Below are positions 27,501-34,052 of a DNA stretch of 64,000 nt, piece after piece; positions within the stretch are counted from its first letter, which is position 1, and each line of letters opens with the position of its first letter. The notes beneath the pieces are model-generated. The model was not told where the DNA came from, searched no databases, and was given only the letters and a program-made list of their open reading frames with translations. Origin of the DNA: Actinomycetota bacterium (GTDB lineage Bacteria; Actinomycetota; Acidimicrobiia; IMCC26256; PALSA-610); contig SXJP01000003.1 of NCBI GenBank assembly GCA_005779395.1, positions 1 through 64,000 on the forward strand, given 5' to 3'. The translations under genes and the position numbers were made by a program.

Positions 27501-27968
27501 ACGCGCATTGAACGAGGCGTAGCGCTCACCGGTGCTTACATTCAGTCTCGTAACTCCGCGCTGAGCGACACCGTTGACAGTCCGAAACGCGCCACCGACA
27601 TAGACAGACTTGCCGTCTGGCGAAGCTGCAAGCGCGTTCACGGTTCCATCAAGTGTTGGGACGAATGTCGTACTTACCGCGCCCGTGAGCTCGTCGAATG
27701 CCATAATGTAATTACGCGCGATGCTCAGCCCCCCGGTCGATGACTGAACTGCACTGAAGGTCCCGCCGACGACGACAGTCCCACCGACTTTTGCAATCGC
27801 GTAGACACGCCCGTTACTCACGCGCGGAGTGTTGTTGATCGGATCCTCTGTCGTAAGCGAATCTTGCGGAGCGTTCCCCGCATTCGCTGGCGTAGAAACG
27901 CCCGGGGCACTAAGCGCTATTAGCAATAAGCCAATGAGTGTTCGAACGTTCCGCTGATGGCTGAGCAT
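24504..27968 (-). CDS. Large secreted beta-propeller/GH26-like glycoside hydrolase
   Basis: The 1154-residue protein opens with a signal peptide (MLSHQRNVRTLIGLLLIALS, cleavage near ANA). Residues about 45-420 form a beta-propeller of DUF5122-like repeats (VYVGGAFRTVNG, LYIGGSFTQVNG). A further beta-rich region follows to about 620. Residues about 640-940 resemble a GH26 beta-mannanase barrel, with FHHEPE as the likely acid/base segment and WLSEFAS as the likely nucleophile segment. After a PPPPPP linker, the last 200 residues look like a ThuA/GATase-type Rossmann domain (VVFVVGNPLALNAADVAAV). The combination suggests an extracellular polysaccharide-binding and cleaving enzyme. It is followed 11 bases later by the acyltransferase gene. 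Substrate unknown; catalytic residues are assigned by motif only. Confidence 0.75.
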   Translation of the reverse strand: MLSHQRNVRTLIGLLLIALSAPGVSTPANAGNAPQDSLTTEDPINNTPRVSNGRVYAIAKVGGTVVVGGTFSAVQSSTGGLSIARNYIMAFDELTGAVSTTFVPTLDGTVNALAASPDGKSVYVGGAFRTVNGVAQRGVTRLNVSTGERYASFNARTTSAVNDVVYNSGQLYIGGSFTQVNGTARLRMAGLDAETGALLAGPNSDIGVAFQGSPTVAKVDVSPDGSRLVAIGSFTIIDGQSRMQIAQWDLAGANATLSTWQTDRFGNVCEPSFYYYLRDVDFSPDGSYFAVVSTGAYRRAPALCDSTSRWEGGTSGANQQPTWVNYTGGDSLWSVAVTATAVYNGGHSRWQNNSWASNAAGDGAVDRDGIAALDPLTGMPLRWNPTRERGVGAFALVATADRLYVGSDTNSLGHEYHPRLGALPLFGGRVPVQPTDVKLPVTFHHVRGNEVRDVDFDGATATDTALVDSSLEPASILGAFSQRGHVYYVTGDGRFYSRTWDGASAGVPLDLITDAGYPTTLPRGWTDRVRSLAFSRGRIYYTKLGSDSVFWRWFGLDASVLGAEEFIASTSGGSAIRGFEIIGDRAYLAWSDGRFYSASVTASGAVGVAGRYAIDKANGTIPWGTSGDFWTTQADGPLPPLAAGALKYGAFVRTNDGETEEQAIQRFESQVDRPLDVVRVFRTWDEAFPSQNHNWLRDSGHDLVLSVYPMRSNATRVSWSEIANAAPGSAVYAEIVSWAQRVRDFGAPISFSFHHEPETVEDIPFGTDDEFIAAYRKVVEIFRNNNADKVEFMWIMTSYSFLMPLDDRRAAPLWYPGDDVVDQIGADAYNWSRCRTNEQVAWETPDQILGGLRTFGTLHPEAELWLSEFASTEDIVDPNRKATWMTELRALLKLPGWEQFEGVLHFNQVHTAPGTNCQWWVDSSPATLAAVQALAADEFFGGDGTPPPPPPLAPEPDVVFVVGNPLALNAADVAAVSHMSQGGRVVEVIDDAVVQSSDATGVKAVVISASSSESPAARLREITTPILTWKPYTYDDLRMTGTVALTDYGSTNATQIVMSSINHPLRAGLNGTQTITTTTRSIAFGRPLASADVIAYNGSNPTLFVYQSGDVLTVGTAPGCRIGFPGGSAAMDAFTATGWSLFATALDYAIGGCG

Positions 27969-28093
27969 CGATACTCCGTGGGGGCAATGGCTAGATGATT
28001 CCGGCTATCGGACCGCCCGCCGGGTGCCCGCGAGGCCAAAACTAGCTGAACCATATACTGAGCAAACGACGTTCCGTCTGTTGAAGCTTGACG

Positions 28094-28372
28094 CTACGTT
28101 GCAGCTACAGAACCAATCCACCACACGACCATCAGCAAGCCAATCCCGGCATACAACAACGACCGCCCAATCGGGGCCTGCGGTCGGTCCGTGAGAGTCG
28201 CGTCGCGTCGATAGCCACGAACAGGACTGCCTGGCCTCGCCTTAGCGACCGTACGCCGAACCGCTTGGTCGGCATCACGCCGTCTGTGATACAGCGCCAT
28301 CGAGTTTCCAAAAAATAGTGCTGCCCCTAAAGCAAGCACGATATTGCGCAGTACATCTGAATAAAAGTCCAT
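28094..28372 (-). CDS. Small two-helix membrane protein
   Basis: The 92-residue protein has two predicted membrane helices, about 5-25 (VLRNIVLALGAALFFGNSMAL) and 70-90 (LLYAGIGLLMVVWWIGSVA). They are separated by a basic loop of about 40 residues. I chose the ATG at 28372 (MDFYSDVLRN) over an upstream in-frame start because it gives a clean helix start. No characterised family is recognised. It is divergent from nucS with about 60 bases between them, so it may share a promoter region but nothing suggests a shared function. Confidence 0.55.
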   Translation of the reverse strand: MDFYSDVLRNIVLALGAALFFGNSMALYHRRRDADQAVRRTVAKARPGSPVRGYRRDATLTDRPQAPIGRSLLYAGIGLLMVVWWIGSVAAT

Positions 28373-28432
28373 CTGCGCTTCAGCGTATCGGCATGACATG
28401 TACAACGCTGACGCGCGCGAAACTCCCCTCTA

Positions 28433-29089
28433 GTGAGAGTGATAATCGCATCGTGTTCGGTTGCGTACAAGGGCAGACTCGGCGCGCGCCTTGCGCGCGC
28501 TAACCGACTGATTTTGTTGAAAGCCGATGGTTCAATTGCGGTTCACAGCGACGCCAAGGCATTCAAGCCACTCAACTGGATGAACCCTCCATGCACTATC
28601 ACTTTTGGTGAGGGCACGGTCACTGCTTCAACCCCTAAAGGTGAGACTCTTTGTATCGAACTCCACGAGGTTTTCTCCGACATCGACCACACTCTCGGCG
28701 TTGAACCAGGTCTCGAAAAAGATGGTGTCGAATCCCAACTCCAAGAACTTCTCGCAGATCAAGTCACCGTGCTTGGCAGTGATTTTGTACTTGTGAAACG
28801 TGAATATCCCACTGATATAGGGCCAGTCGATCTGCTCTGCGTCGACTCGAACGGCCAGACAATTGCAATCGAAATAAAACGCGTCGGCGAAATCGCTGGG
28901 GTCGAGCAATTGTTGCGTTATCAGGAACGTTTAGATCGAGATAGTCGGTTCGCGCCGACACGTGCGATGTTCGTGGCGCAACGCTTCAAGCCTCAGGCCA
29001 AAGTTTTTGCAGAAAGCAAAGGCATCGCCTGCGTAGAGGTTGACCTTGCAACGCTGCGTGGCGACTCTATGAGTTTCACGCTCTTTTGA
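28433..29089 (+). CDS. nucS: NucS/EndoMS mismatch-specific endonuclease
   Basis: NucS cuts both strands at base mismatches and is the key enzyme of the non-canonical mismatch repair of actinobacteria and archaea that lack MutS-MutL. The 218-residue protein has the N-terminal dimerisation domain (VIIASCSVAYKGRLGARL; LLKADGSIAVHSDAKAFKPLNW) and the C-terminal RecB-like nuclease domain with the pattern REYPTDIGPVDLLC and AIEIKRVGEIAGVEQL, giving the catalytic Asp and E-x-K. It ends SFTLF, resembling the C-terminal clamp-binding motif that ties NucS to the beta clamp. The GTG start fits the family; no strong Shine-Dalgarno is seen. dnaN, its expected partner, lies 26 kb away. Confidence 0.93.
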   Translation: MRVIIASCSVAYKGRLGARLARANRLILLKADGSIAVHSDAKAFKPLNWMNPPCTITFGEGTVTASTPKGETLCIELHEVFSDIDHTLGVEPGLEKDGVESQLQELLADQVTVLGSDFVLVKREYPTDIGPVDLLCVDSNGQTIAIEIKRVGEIAGVEQLLRYQERLDRDSRFAPTRAMFVAQRFKPQAKVFAESKGIACVEVDLATLRGDSMSFTLF

Positions 29090-29097
29090 AGTCGGAG

Positions 29098-29946
29098 TTA
29101 GCCAATCGCGATTAGCCAGACCATGCCAGCTAGCACCACCGTCGATGACGCGAGCCGCGCCCGACCTAGCCGTTCCTTTAGGAACACCCAGCCAATTAGC
29201 GCTCCGAACACAACAGATGACTCGCGCAACGTTGCCACATAACCGAGCGGAACATCTGGAATCGATACGGCTACAAGAACCAGTGAATACGCGCCCGTGA
29301 GACATAATCCCGACAATGCCACCGTCGGCCATTTAGTTCGGATCATCAAAACGAATTCCCCGCCACGCCCACGAGCACAACCAACGACTGACAACGCGAC
29401 GGCGGCACAAAGCGTCAGCGATATCCCGTAGCCGAAGCGCTCTCCGATACCGTCACCAGAATGTCGCACACCAGCTGCATCGATCGCGCTGTATGTGCCG
29501 ATTACCACTGCTGTGAATGCTGCCCAGCCGATAGACGCGCGGGTGGCGCCTGGTCTCACCAACGACAGAAGCCCGACGGCAACGACACCGAGTGCAACCC
29601 AAGCCCATGGCCTCATCGTGTCCCCGAGGACTATCGCTCCGATAAGTGCTCCCGATAGCGCACCACCACCTCGAGCGAGCGGATAAGCAAAAGAGAAGTC
29701 GCCGTGGTGGTACGCACGTACCAAGCCTTCGACATATGCGAGGTGGATAAGACCCGACGCGATAAGGAAGCCCCACGCTGGACCTGGCGGAAGGCCGACA
29801 TAGACCAAGAACGGCAAGAACAACAGCGAACCAAACAAGAATTGGCCCCAAGCCGCGAGTTCTCTATCTGCGCTTGTCTTAACAATCAGGTTCCAACTCG
29901 CGTGCAACGCTGCTGAGGCGAGAGCTAGTAACGCAGCCGTTCCCAT
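29098..29946 (-). CDS. EamA/DMT-family permease
   Basis: The 282-residue protein has about ten predicted membrane helices in two EamA repeats, with the second repeat ending VFGALIGWVFLKERLGRARL, the usual conserved segment of drug/metabolite transporters. The conserved pair LIHLAYVEGLVRAYHHGDFSFAYPLARG lies in repeat one (about 62-90). Substrate cannot be predicted; amino acids, nucleosides or drugs are all possible in this family. It converges on nucS (8 bases apart) and follows dnaB on the same strand with 15 bases between, so it may be read through from dnaB. Confidence 0.85.
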   Translation of the reverse strand: MGTAALLALASAALHASWNLIVKTSADRELAAWGQFLFGSLLFLPFLVYVGLPPGPAWGFLIASGLIHLAYVEGLVRAYHHGDFSFAYPLARGGGALSGALIGAIVLGDTMRPWAWVALGVVAVGLLSLVRPGATRASIGWAAFTAVVIGTYSAIDAAGVRHSGDGIGERFGYGISLTLCAAVALSVVGCARGRGGEFVLMIRTKWPTVALSGLCLTGAYSLVLVAVSIPDVPLGYVATLRESSVVFGALIGWVFLKERLGRARLASSTVVLAGMVWLIAIG

Positions 29947-29961
29947 CGTTGTGTTACAGAA

Positions 29962-31329
29962 TTAGTCGCGTGCCATGTTGGCGAACTTGGTGTACTTGTC
30001 TAGGAATGCAAGTCGCGCGACGCCGGTCGGTCCGGATCGGTTCTTCGCAACGATGATCTCGGCCTTGCCTTTATCTTCGGAAGCCTCGTTGTAGTACTCG
30101 TCCCGATAAATAAACATGACGACATCGGCGTCTTGCTCGATCGATCCACTTTCGCGAAGGTCTGCGAGCATCGGTCGCTTGTCATTGCGGTACTCGACCT
30201 GCCTATTTAGCTGGGCCAAGCACATCACAGGAGTCTTGAGTTCGCGAGCGAGAATCTTGAGGCCGCGCGACAACTCCGACACTTCGACTTGGCGGCTCTC
30301 GACCTTCTTACTCGATGACATGAGCTGCAAATAGTCGACGACGATGAGACCAATGTCGCCAAAACGCTGCCGGGTCCGGCGCGCCTTGGCGCGCATCTCC
30401 ATCACGGTGCAGTGCGGATTGTCATCGATGAAAAATGGGGCTTCTCCGAGCCGCCCGACGGCTTGGTTGAGCTTCGGCCAGTCGTTGTCTGCGATCCGGC
30501 CCGTCTGCAAGGCGCGGCCATCGATGCGGGCATCAGAAGAAAGCAAGCGTTTCGTGAGATCGAGGTGATCCATTTCCATCGAGAAAAACAGCACTGGCTT
30601 GCGTTCCTCGAGTGCGCAATGCAACGCAGCACCGAGAGCAAAACTCGTCTTGCCTTGACCCGGCCGCGCAGCAACGATTACAAGGTTCGATGGTTGCAGA
30701 CCGAGCAAGATCTCGTCGAGATCTCGATAACCCGTCGGCGTTCCGATCAGATGAGAATCACGGTCGTAGAGCTGCTCGAGGTGGTCCATCGTGGCTTCAA
30801 GCGCAGGAAATAGTGACGTAAGAGAATCGGCCACACGATGTTCGGCTACTTCGAACACCATCGACTCTGCGCGATCGACGGTTACCGCCACATCTTCTGC
30901 TCCGCTGTAGCCCATCTCGGCGATATCGCCGGCAACTCCAATAAGTCGGCGCATCAGCGCAAGGTCGGCAACTATCTGGGCGTAGTGCGCAGCATTGGCC
31001 GACGCCGGCGTCGCAGCCTGAATGCGCAACAGAGTCGCCCTGCCACCAATTGCGTCGAGCAACCCCTTGCGTCGTAGTTCCTCGGCAACCGTTATTGGAT
31101 CTATCGCTTCGCCACGGAAATGGAGGTCAAAGCACGCTTCGTAGACGTGTCCATACGCAGGCTTGTAAAAATTGCGTGGGTCGATGCGCTGTTCGACAGC
31201 GACCATGACCGCGTCACGTGACAACATCATGGCGCCGAGCAGCGACTCCTCTGCCTCAACATTATGGGGAGGAATTCTCCCGCCCTCTTGCGCCGCCGCC
31301 CGACGCGACTCATCAAAAAACTGAACCAC
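29962..31329 (-). CDS. dnaB: Replicative DNA helicase DnaB
   Basis: DnaB is the hexameric 5'-3' helicase that opens the replication fork. The 455-residue protein has the N-terminal domain (IPPHNVEAEESLLGAMML), then the RecA-like core with Walker A ARPGQGKTSF, VLFFSMEMD, and IGLIVVDYLQLM, and ends near KYTKFANM. No intein is present. I chose the GTG at 31329 (VVQFFDESRRAA) because the upstream TTG adds seven odd residues; both lack a strong Shine-Dalgarno. It lies downstream of rplI, as in many bacteria, but a strong hairpin and DnaA boxes separate the two. dciA at 57 kb is the likely loader partner in this DnaC-less lineage. Confidence 0.97.
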   Translation of the reverse strand: MVQFFDESRRAAAQEGGRIPPHNVEAEESLLGAMMLSRDAVMVAVEQRIDPRNFYKPAYGHVYEACFDLHFRGEAIDPITVAEELRRKGLLDAIGGRATLLRIQAATPASANAAHYAQIVADLALMRRLIGVAGDIAEMGYSGAEDVAVTVDRAESMVFEVAEHRVADSLTSLFPALEATMDHLEQLYDRDSHLIGTPTGYRDLDEILLGLQPSNLVIVAARPGQGKTSFALGAALHCALEERKPVLFFSMEMDHLDLTKRLLSSDARIDGRALQTGRIADNDWPKLNQAVGRLGEAPFFIDDNPHCTVMEMRAKARRTRQRFGDIGLIVVDYLQLMSSSKKVESRQVEVSELSRGLKILARELKTPVMCLAQLNRQVEYRNDKRPMLADLRESGSIEQDADVVMFIYRDEYYNEASEDKGKAEIIVAKNRSGPTGVARLAFLDKYTKFANMARD

Positions 31330-31503
31330 TAGTTCCCACGTCCCCCGCAAACAATCCGCGAACCCCCGCCGCAGGATGTAAGCAAACCATGCTCTGCCTG
31401 TGTATCGCTAGGGGAACATCCGGTGGATTTTCGGTGCATTACCTGTGGATTAGCTGTGTATATCTCGAGGAGCATAGAAACATTATCGATCAGTGCTAGG
31501 TCG

Positions 31504-31518
31504 CTCACTCTGAGTGAG
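31504..31518. repeat. 15-base inverted repeat upstream of dnaB
   Basis: CTCACTC, one base, GAGTGAG is a perfect palindrome of two 7-base arms. A related repeat CTCAC-AAT-GAGTG lies at 31567-31579, 63 bases away. The shared half-site suggests two operators for one regulator. No regulator is recognised for it. Confidence 0.5.
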
Positions 31519-31578
31519 AATTCATGGATCGCCACATTGGATCAACTATTCCATGCGAAAACGTGGCTCACAATGAGT

Positions 31579-31605
31579 GATGGGCGACCCATTGGGTCGC
31601 CCATC
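31579..31605 (-). terminator. Strong hairpin, probable terminator after rplI
   Basis: GATGGGCGACCC, loop ATT, GGGTCGCCCATC form a perfect 12-bp stem. It lies about 65 bases downstream of rplI and before dnaB. There is no T-tract on the minus strand, so it is not a classical intrinsic terminator; in actinobacteria hairpins without T-tracts are often proposed to terminate. It could also be an RNA-processing or regulatory hairpin. Confidence 0.55.
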
Positions 31606-31668
31606 TAAGTCAAGAAACCGAAATTGTGGATAAGTCATTTGAGCTGTGGATAAGCCCAGTCGCGAGTC

Positions 31669-32115
31669 TCAGATCGCGACGATTACCACGGTGACCGTCG
31701 GCGCGACATCTGCATGAAGCTTCACGGTCACGGAAAATTCGCCGAGGCCCTTGATGGGCTCAATGAGGTCGAGAGACCGCCGGTCGATCTCCGAGTCGAT
31801 ATTGGCGCTGATCGCATCGGCAATATCGGTTGGTGTAACCGAACCGAACAACTTGCCGCCCTCCCCAGCGCGAACCTTGATCTCGATCGCAACACCCTCG
31901 AGTTGTTTCGCCACTGCGAGAGCCGCTTCCTTGAGGCGCAACTCGCGAGCCTCGCGATTGCGACGCATCGCCTCGGCCTGCTTGATCACGCCCTTTGATG
32001 CAACGAGCGCGAACCCGCGCGGTACCAAGAAGTTGCGGGCATAGCCGTCTGCGACCTCGATCAGATCGCCTTTAGAACCCAGATTCGCGACATCGTCGCG
32101 TAGCACGATCTTCAT
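31669..32115 (-). CDS. rplI: 50S ribosomal protein L9
   Basis: L9 binds 23S rRNA near the L1 stalk. The 148-residue protein opens MKIVLRDDVANLGSKGDLIEVADGYARNFLVPRGFA, split here as residues 1-35, the conserved N-terminal domain. A long connecting helix (about 40-75) and the C-terminal domain with GGKLFGSVTPTDIADAI follow. Length is normal. It overlaps the rpsR stop by four bases and so is probably coupled to it, forming the end of rpsF-ssb-rpsR-rplI. Confidence 0.97.
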   Translation of the reverse strand: MKIVLRDDVANLGSKGDLIEVADGYARNFLVPRGFALVASKGVIKQAEAMRRNREARELRLKEAALAVAKQLEGVAIEIKVRAGEGGKLFGSVTPTDIADAISANIDSEIDRRSLDLIEPIKGLGEFSVTVKLHADVAPTVTVVIVAI

Positions 32116-32549
32116 CGGTCTTCCTCGCCGTCAGCTACTGCACTCGCGTCTGCGAATTCTTCGAAAACGGCAAGCTCGAGGTCGTTATCTGACTCGGTTT
32201 CATAGGACTCGCGGACCCGCGTGTCTGGAGCCTCGAGATCGCGCTCTTCGCGGTCGCCACGGTCACGGCCTTTGCCTTTAGAGCGAGACGTGACCTGCCG
32301 GACGCTGTACGGCAGCAACGCCATCTCGCGCGACACCTTAATCGCCCTGGCAATGGCGGCTTGTTGTTGTTGATCGTTGCCGTTTACACGTCGAGCGCGA
32401 ATCTTGGCCCGCTCCGACATGAATCGTCGGAGCAAGTTGACATCTTTGTAGTCGATGTAATCAACACGCTCGCTGCTGAGGATTGACTGCTTCTTTTTTG
32501 GCGCGCGCCGCTTGTCAGCGGGAGCGGGCTTGCGTCGTTCTCTTGCCAT
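32112..32549 (-). CDS. rpsR: 30S ribosomal protein S18 with long acidic C-terminal extension
   Basis: S18 pairs with S6 on the platform of the small subunit. Residues about 22-85 are the normal S18 core (VDYIDYKDVNLLRRFMSERAKI; ARRVNGNDQQQQAAIARAIK; ALLPY). The protein is 145 residues, while S18 is usually 75-90. The extra 55-60 residues start with a basic segment (SRSKGKGRDRGDREERD) and become strongly acidic (SDNDLELAVFEEFADASAVADGEEDR). The ORF runs without frameshift into the extension and the rplI overlap (ATGA) is at the real end, so the tail is genuine. Its role is unknown. Confidence 0.93.
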   Translation of the reverse strand: MARERRKPAPADKRRAPKKKQSILSSERVDYIDYKDVNLLRRFMSERAKIRARRVNGNDQQQQAAIARAIKVSREMALLPYSVRQVTSRSKGKGRDRGDREERDLEAPDTRVRESYETESDNDLELAVFEEFADASAVADGEEDR

Positions 32550-32562
32550 TTTCTTCGCCTAA

Positions 32563-33036
32563 CTAGAAGGGCTCTTCGCCCATGTCTTCGTATCCGCCTG
32601 ATCCAGAGTTGGAGGTAGCTGTGCTGCCCTGGGCTCTGTTATTGAATCCTCCGCCATCGCCTGAACCTTTGCGTTCTGTGCGGTGGACGTCTGCTGTAGC
32701 AAAGAGCAGGCTCGGTGCAACATCGTCGGCAATAATCTCTACGACGCTCCGCTTTTCTTTGCTCTCAGTTTCCCAACTGCGTTGCTCAAGGCGACCAGTG
32801 ACAATCACGCGCGTGCCCTTCTTGAGCGATGCGCTGACATTGTCGGCTAGGTCTCTCCAACACACGACGTTGAAAAAGCTCACTCGCTCTTCCCACTCTC
32901 CGGACTGCTGGTTCTTCCATGAGCGATTGACGGCAACGCTGAGAGTTGCCTGTCCGGCACCGCTCGGCGTGTAACGCATTTCTGGGTCGCGTGTGATGTT
33001 GCCAACAATCGTGATGCTGTTGGGGTTGTTTGCCAT
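32563..33036 (-). CDS. ssb: Single-stranded DNA-binding protein
   Basis: SSB coats single-stranded DNA in replication and repair. The 157-residue protein has the OB fold (ITIVGNITRDPEMRYTPSGAGQATLSVAVNRSW, split here as residues 5-37, then ERVSFFNVVCWRDLADN and GTRVIVTGRLEQRSWE). A Gly/Ser/Asn-rich linker and a C-terminal acidic tip, GYEDMGEEPF, follow. The tip matches the DDDIPF-type protein-binding tail with Pro-Phe at the end. It lies between rpsF and rpsR with short gaps, the usual bacterial arrangement. Confidence 0.97.
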   Translation of the reverse strand: MANNPNSITIVGNITRDPEMRYTPSGAGQATLSVAVNRSWKNQQSGEWEERVSFFNVVCWRDLADNVSASLKKGTRVIVTGRLEQRSWETESKEKRSVVEIIADDVAPSLLFATADVHRTERKGSGDGGGFNNRAQGSTATSNSGSGGYEDMGEEPF

Positions 33037-33046
33037 GTGTCTCTCC

Positions 33047-33379
33047 TTATGAGTCCGCCGATGCCTTTGCAGCCTTTTTCGGTCCGTAGACCGACTCTGG
33101 GATGCGCAACACCTTGTGGCGGATTACTGAATCTGTTAGGGAGAGGACCCGGTTCAACTCGTCCATCGCTGCTGGGTCAGCCTTCGCCTGAAGAACAACG
33201 TAAATGCCTTCCCAGCGATGCTTCAACTCATAAGCAAAACGACGCTTGCCCCAAACATCGACAAGGCCGCGCTCGGCGCCCTTTGACTCGATAAGGCTGA
33301 GCCACTTCTCGATATCTGCCCGGACCTGCTCCATTTCCAGGTCGGCGTCGAGAATGACCATGATTTCATAGGCCCTCAT
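33047..33379 (-). CDS. rpsF: 30S ribosomal protein S6
   Basis: S6 forms a heterodimer with S18. The 110-residue protein opens MRAYEIMVILDADLEMEQV, the conserved S6 start, followed by DVWGKRRFAYELKHRWEGIYVVLQAKA. I chose the ATG at 33379 because GGAGGAGG lies about 6 bases upstream; an upstream in-frame start adds MDRRRRP, which is not part of the family. It is the first gene of the ribosomal operon and has a structured leader upstream. Confidence 0.96.
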   Translation of the reverse strand: MRAYEIMVILDADLEMEQVRADIEKWLSLIESKGAERGLVDVWGKRRFAYELKHRWEGIYVVLQAKADPAAMDELNRVLSLTDSVIRHKVLRIPESVYGPKKAAKASADS

Positions 33380-33445
33380 GGGCCTCCTCCTTCGGTCCAC
33401 TGCTCTTGCAGTGGGCTCTCGGACGCCTCAGCCAAAGACCGAGAG
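33380..33445 (-). promoter_or_regulatory. Candidate S6:S18 leader RNA upstream of rpsF
   Basis: In transcript order the leader has CTCTCGG pairing with CCGAGAG (33439-33445 with 33416-33422). Next is a perfect hairpin CCACTGC-AAGA-GCAGTGG (33397-33414), then ACCGAAGG running into the rpsF Shine-Dalgarno. The known S6:S18 leader motif also uses a hairpin next to a conserved CCG element, through which S6:S18 represses its own operon. The CCG here is close to the ribosome-binding site. Assignment is inferred by layout; no covariance model was run. Confidence 0.45.
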
Positions 33446-33539
33446 TGCGAGAGCAGGTTGGTTATGTGAATCGCTGAGATTACCAGGGACCCCTCGGCGC
33501 TGTTCCTATCGGGGCGGAACGTATCTCATTCCTCGGACA

Positions 33540-34052
33540 TCAACACCCGTGGATCGCCCCACCACCCAAACCGCCCGACCCAGTTTCTAGCGCGTAGCGG
33601 TATTTCCCTGGAGGCCCATATAGCGGGCAATCTTCCGGAAGGGGTTCGAGACAGGGCTGCATCTCCGCTGTTCCTATAGGTCCACCGCTAGCCGAATACC
33701 AGCCAATCGAAATCGGGAAACGAGTTTTGTACATATAGAACGAAGCCTCGACATCTTCTTCCCATACGAACAACATGCCGTCTATTTCGCCGAGATCGTC
33801 TCGCGAACTGAGTCCCCTTGCGCGCTCCGGCTCAGAATCGGCAACCTGAATATCGAGACAGTCGTCGGTACCAACACCTAAGCGGATCGTTGATGGCGAT
33901 CCCACGAGCACCGTAGAGATTGAAATGTCGGCAGAACTGATCTGCGAAGACGTGGATATGACCGCTCGATCATCTGCGCCACAAGCGGCCAAAAACAAGC
34001 CGAGTCCTGCCAGAACAAACATTGTTTTTACGCGCCAAACGGTCGATCTCAC
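33540..34052 (-). CDS. DUF192-domain lipoprotein
   Basis: The 170-residue protein has a lipoprotein signal (MFVLAGLGLFLAAC, lipobox LAAC, cysteine at about residue 24) after a short basic lead. A DUF192 domain follows: ADSEPERARGLSSRDDLG, GMLFVWEEDVEASFYMYKTRFPISIGWYS. DUF192 proteins are small beta domains of uncertain function found in archaea and bacteria, often secreted. The GTG start overlaps the panB stop (GTGA), so it is probably co-transcribed with panB; the functional link is unclear. The cysteine pattern in the tail (MQPC, PEDCP, HGC) may form disulfides. Confidence 0.8.
   Translation of the reverse strand: MRSTVWRVKTMFVLAGLGLFLAACGADDRAVISTSSQISSADISISTVLVGSPSTIRLGVGTDDCLDIQVADSEPERARGLSSRDDLGEIDGMLFVWEEDVEASFYMYKTRFPISIGWYSASGGPIGTAEMQPCLEPLPEDCPLYGPPGKYRYALETGSGGLGGGAIHGC

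Larger units (their letters stand above)
31444..31653. promoter_or_regulatory. DnaA-box cluster upstream of dnaB
   Basis: Perfect DnaA boxes (TGTGGATAA on the plus strand) lie at 31625-31633 and 31645-31653, spaced exactly 20 bases (about two helical turns) and in the same orientation. A one-mismatch box TGTGGATTA lies at 31444-31452 and a two-mismatch TGTGTATAT at 31455-31463. Such clusters suggest DnaA binding; regulation of dnaB or titration of DnaA are both plausible. The main origin is more likely at dnaA-dnaN. Confidence 0.65.
31330..31668. other. Intergenic region between rplI and dnaB with regulatory signals
   Basis: This 339-base stretch has no credible gene. It holds two perfect DnaA boxes and weaker ones, a 12-bp hairpin and two related inverted repeats, described separately. 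It presumably contains the terminator of the rpsF-rplI operon and the dnaB promoter. I see no convincing sigma-70-type hexamer pair. Confidence 0.7.

Noticed and set aside
28482..28501. GC-rich self-complementary stretch GCGCGC near the start of nucS
   Set aside because: It falls inside the coding region where it encodes conserved residues (GARLARA); no regulatory reason to call it.
31213..31222. GTCACGTGAC as a second parS site
   Set aside because: It lacks the outer T/A bases and GAAAC/GTTTC arms of parS; it lies in the dnaB coding sequence.
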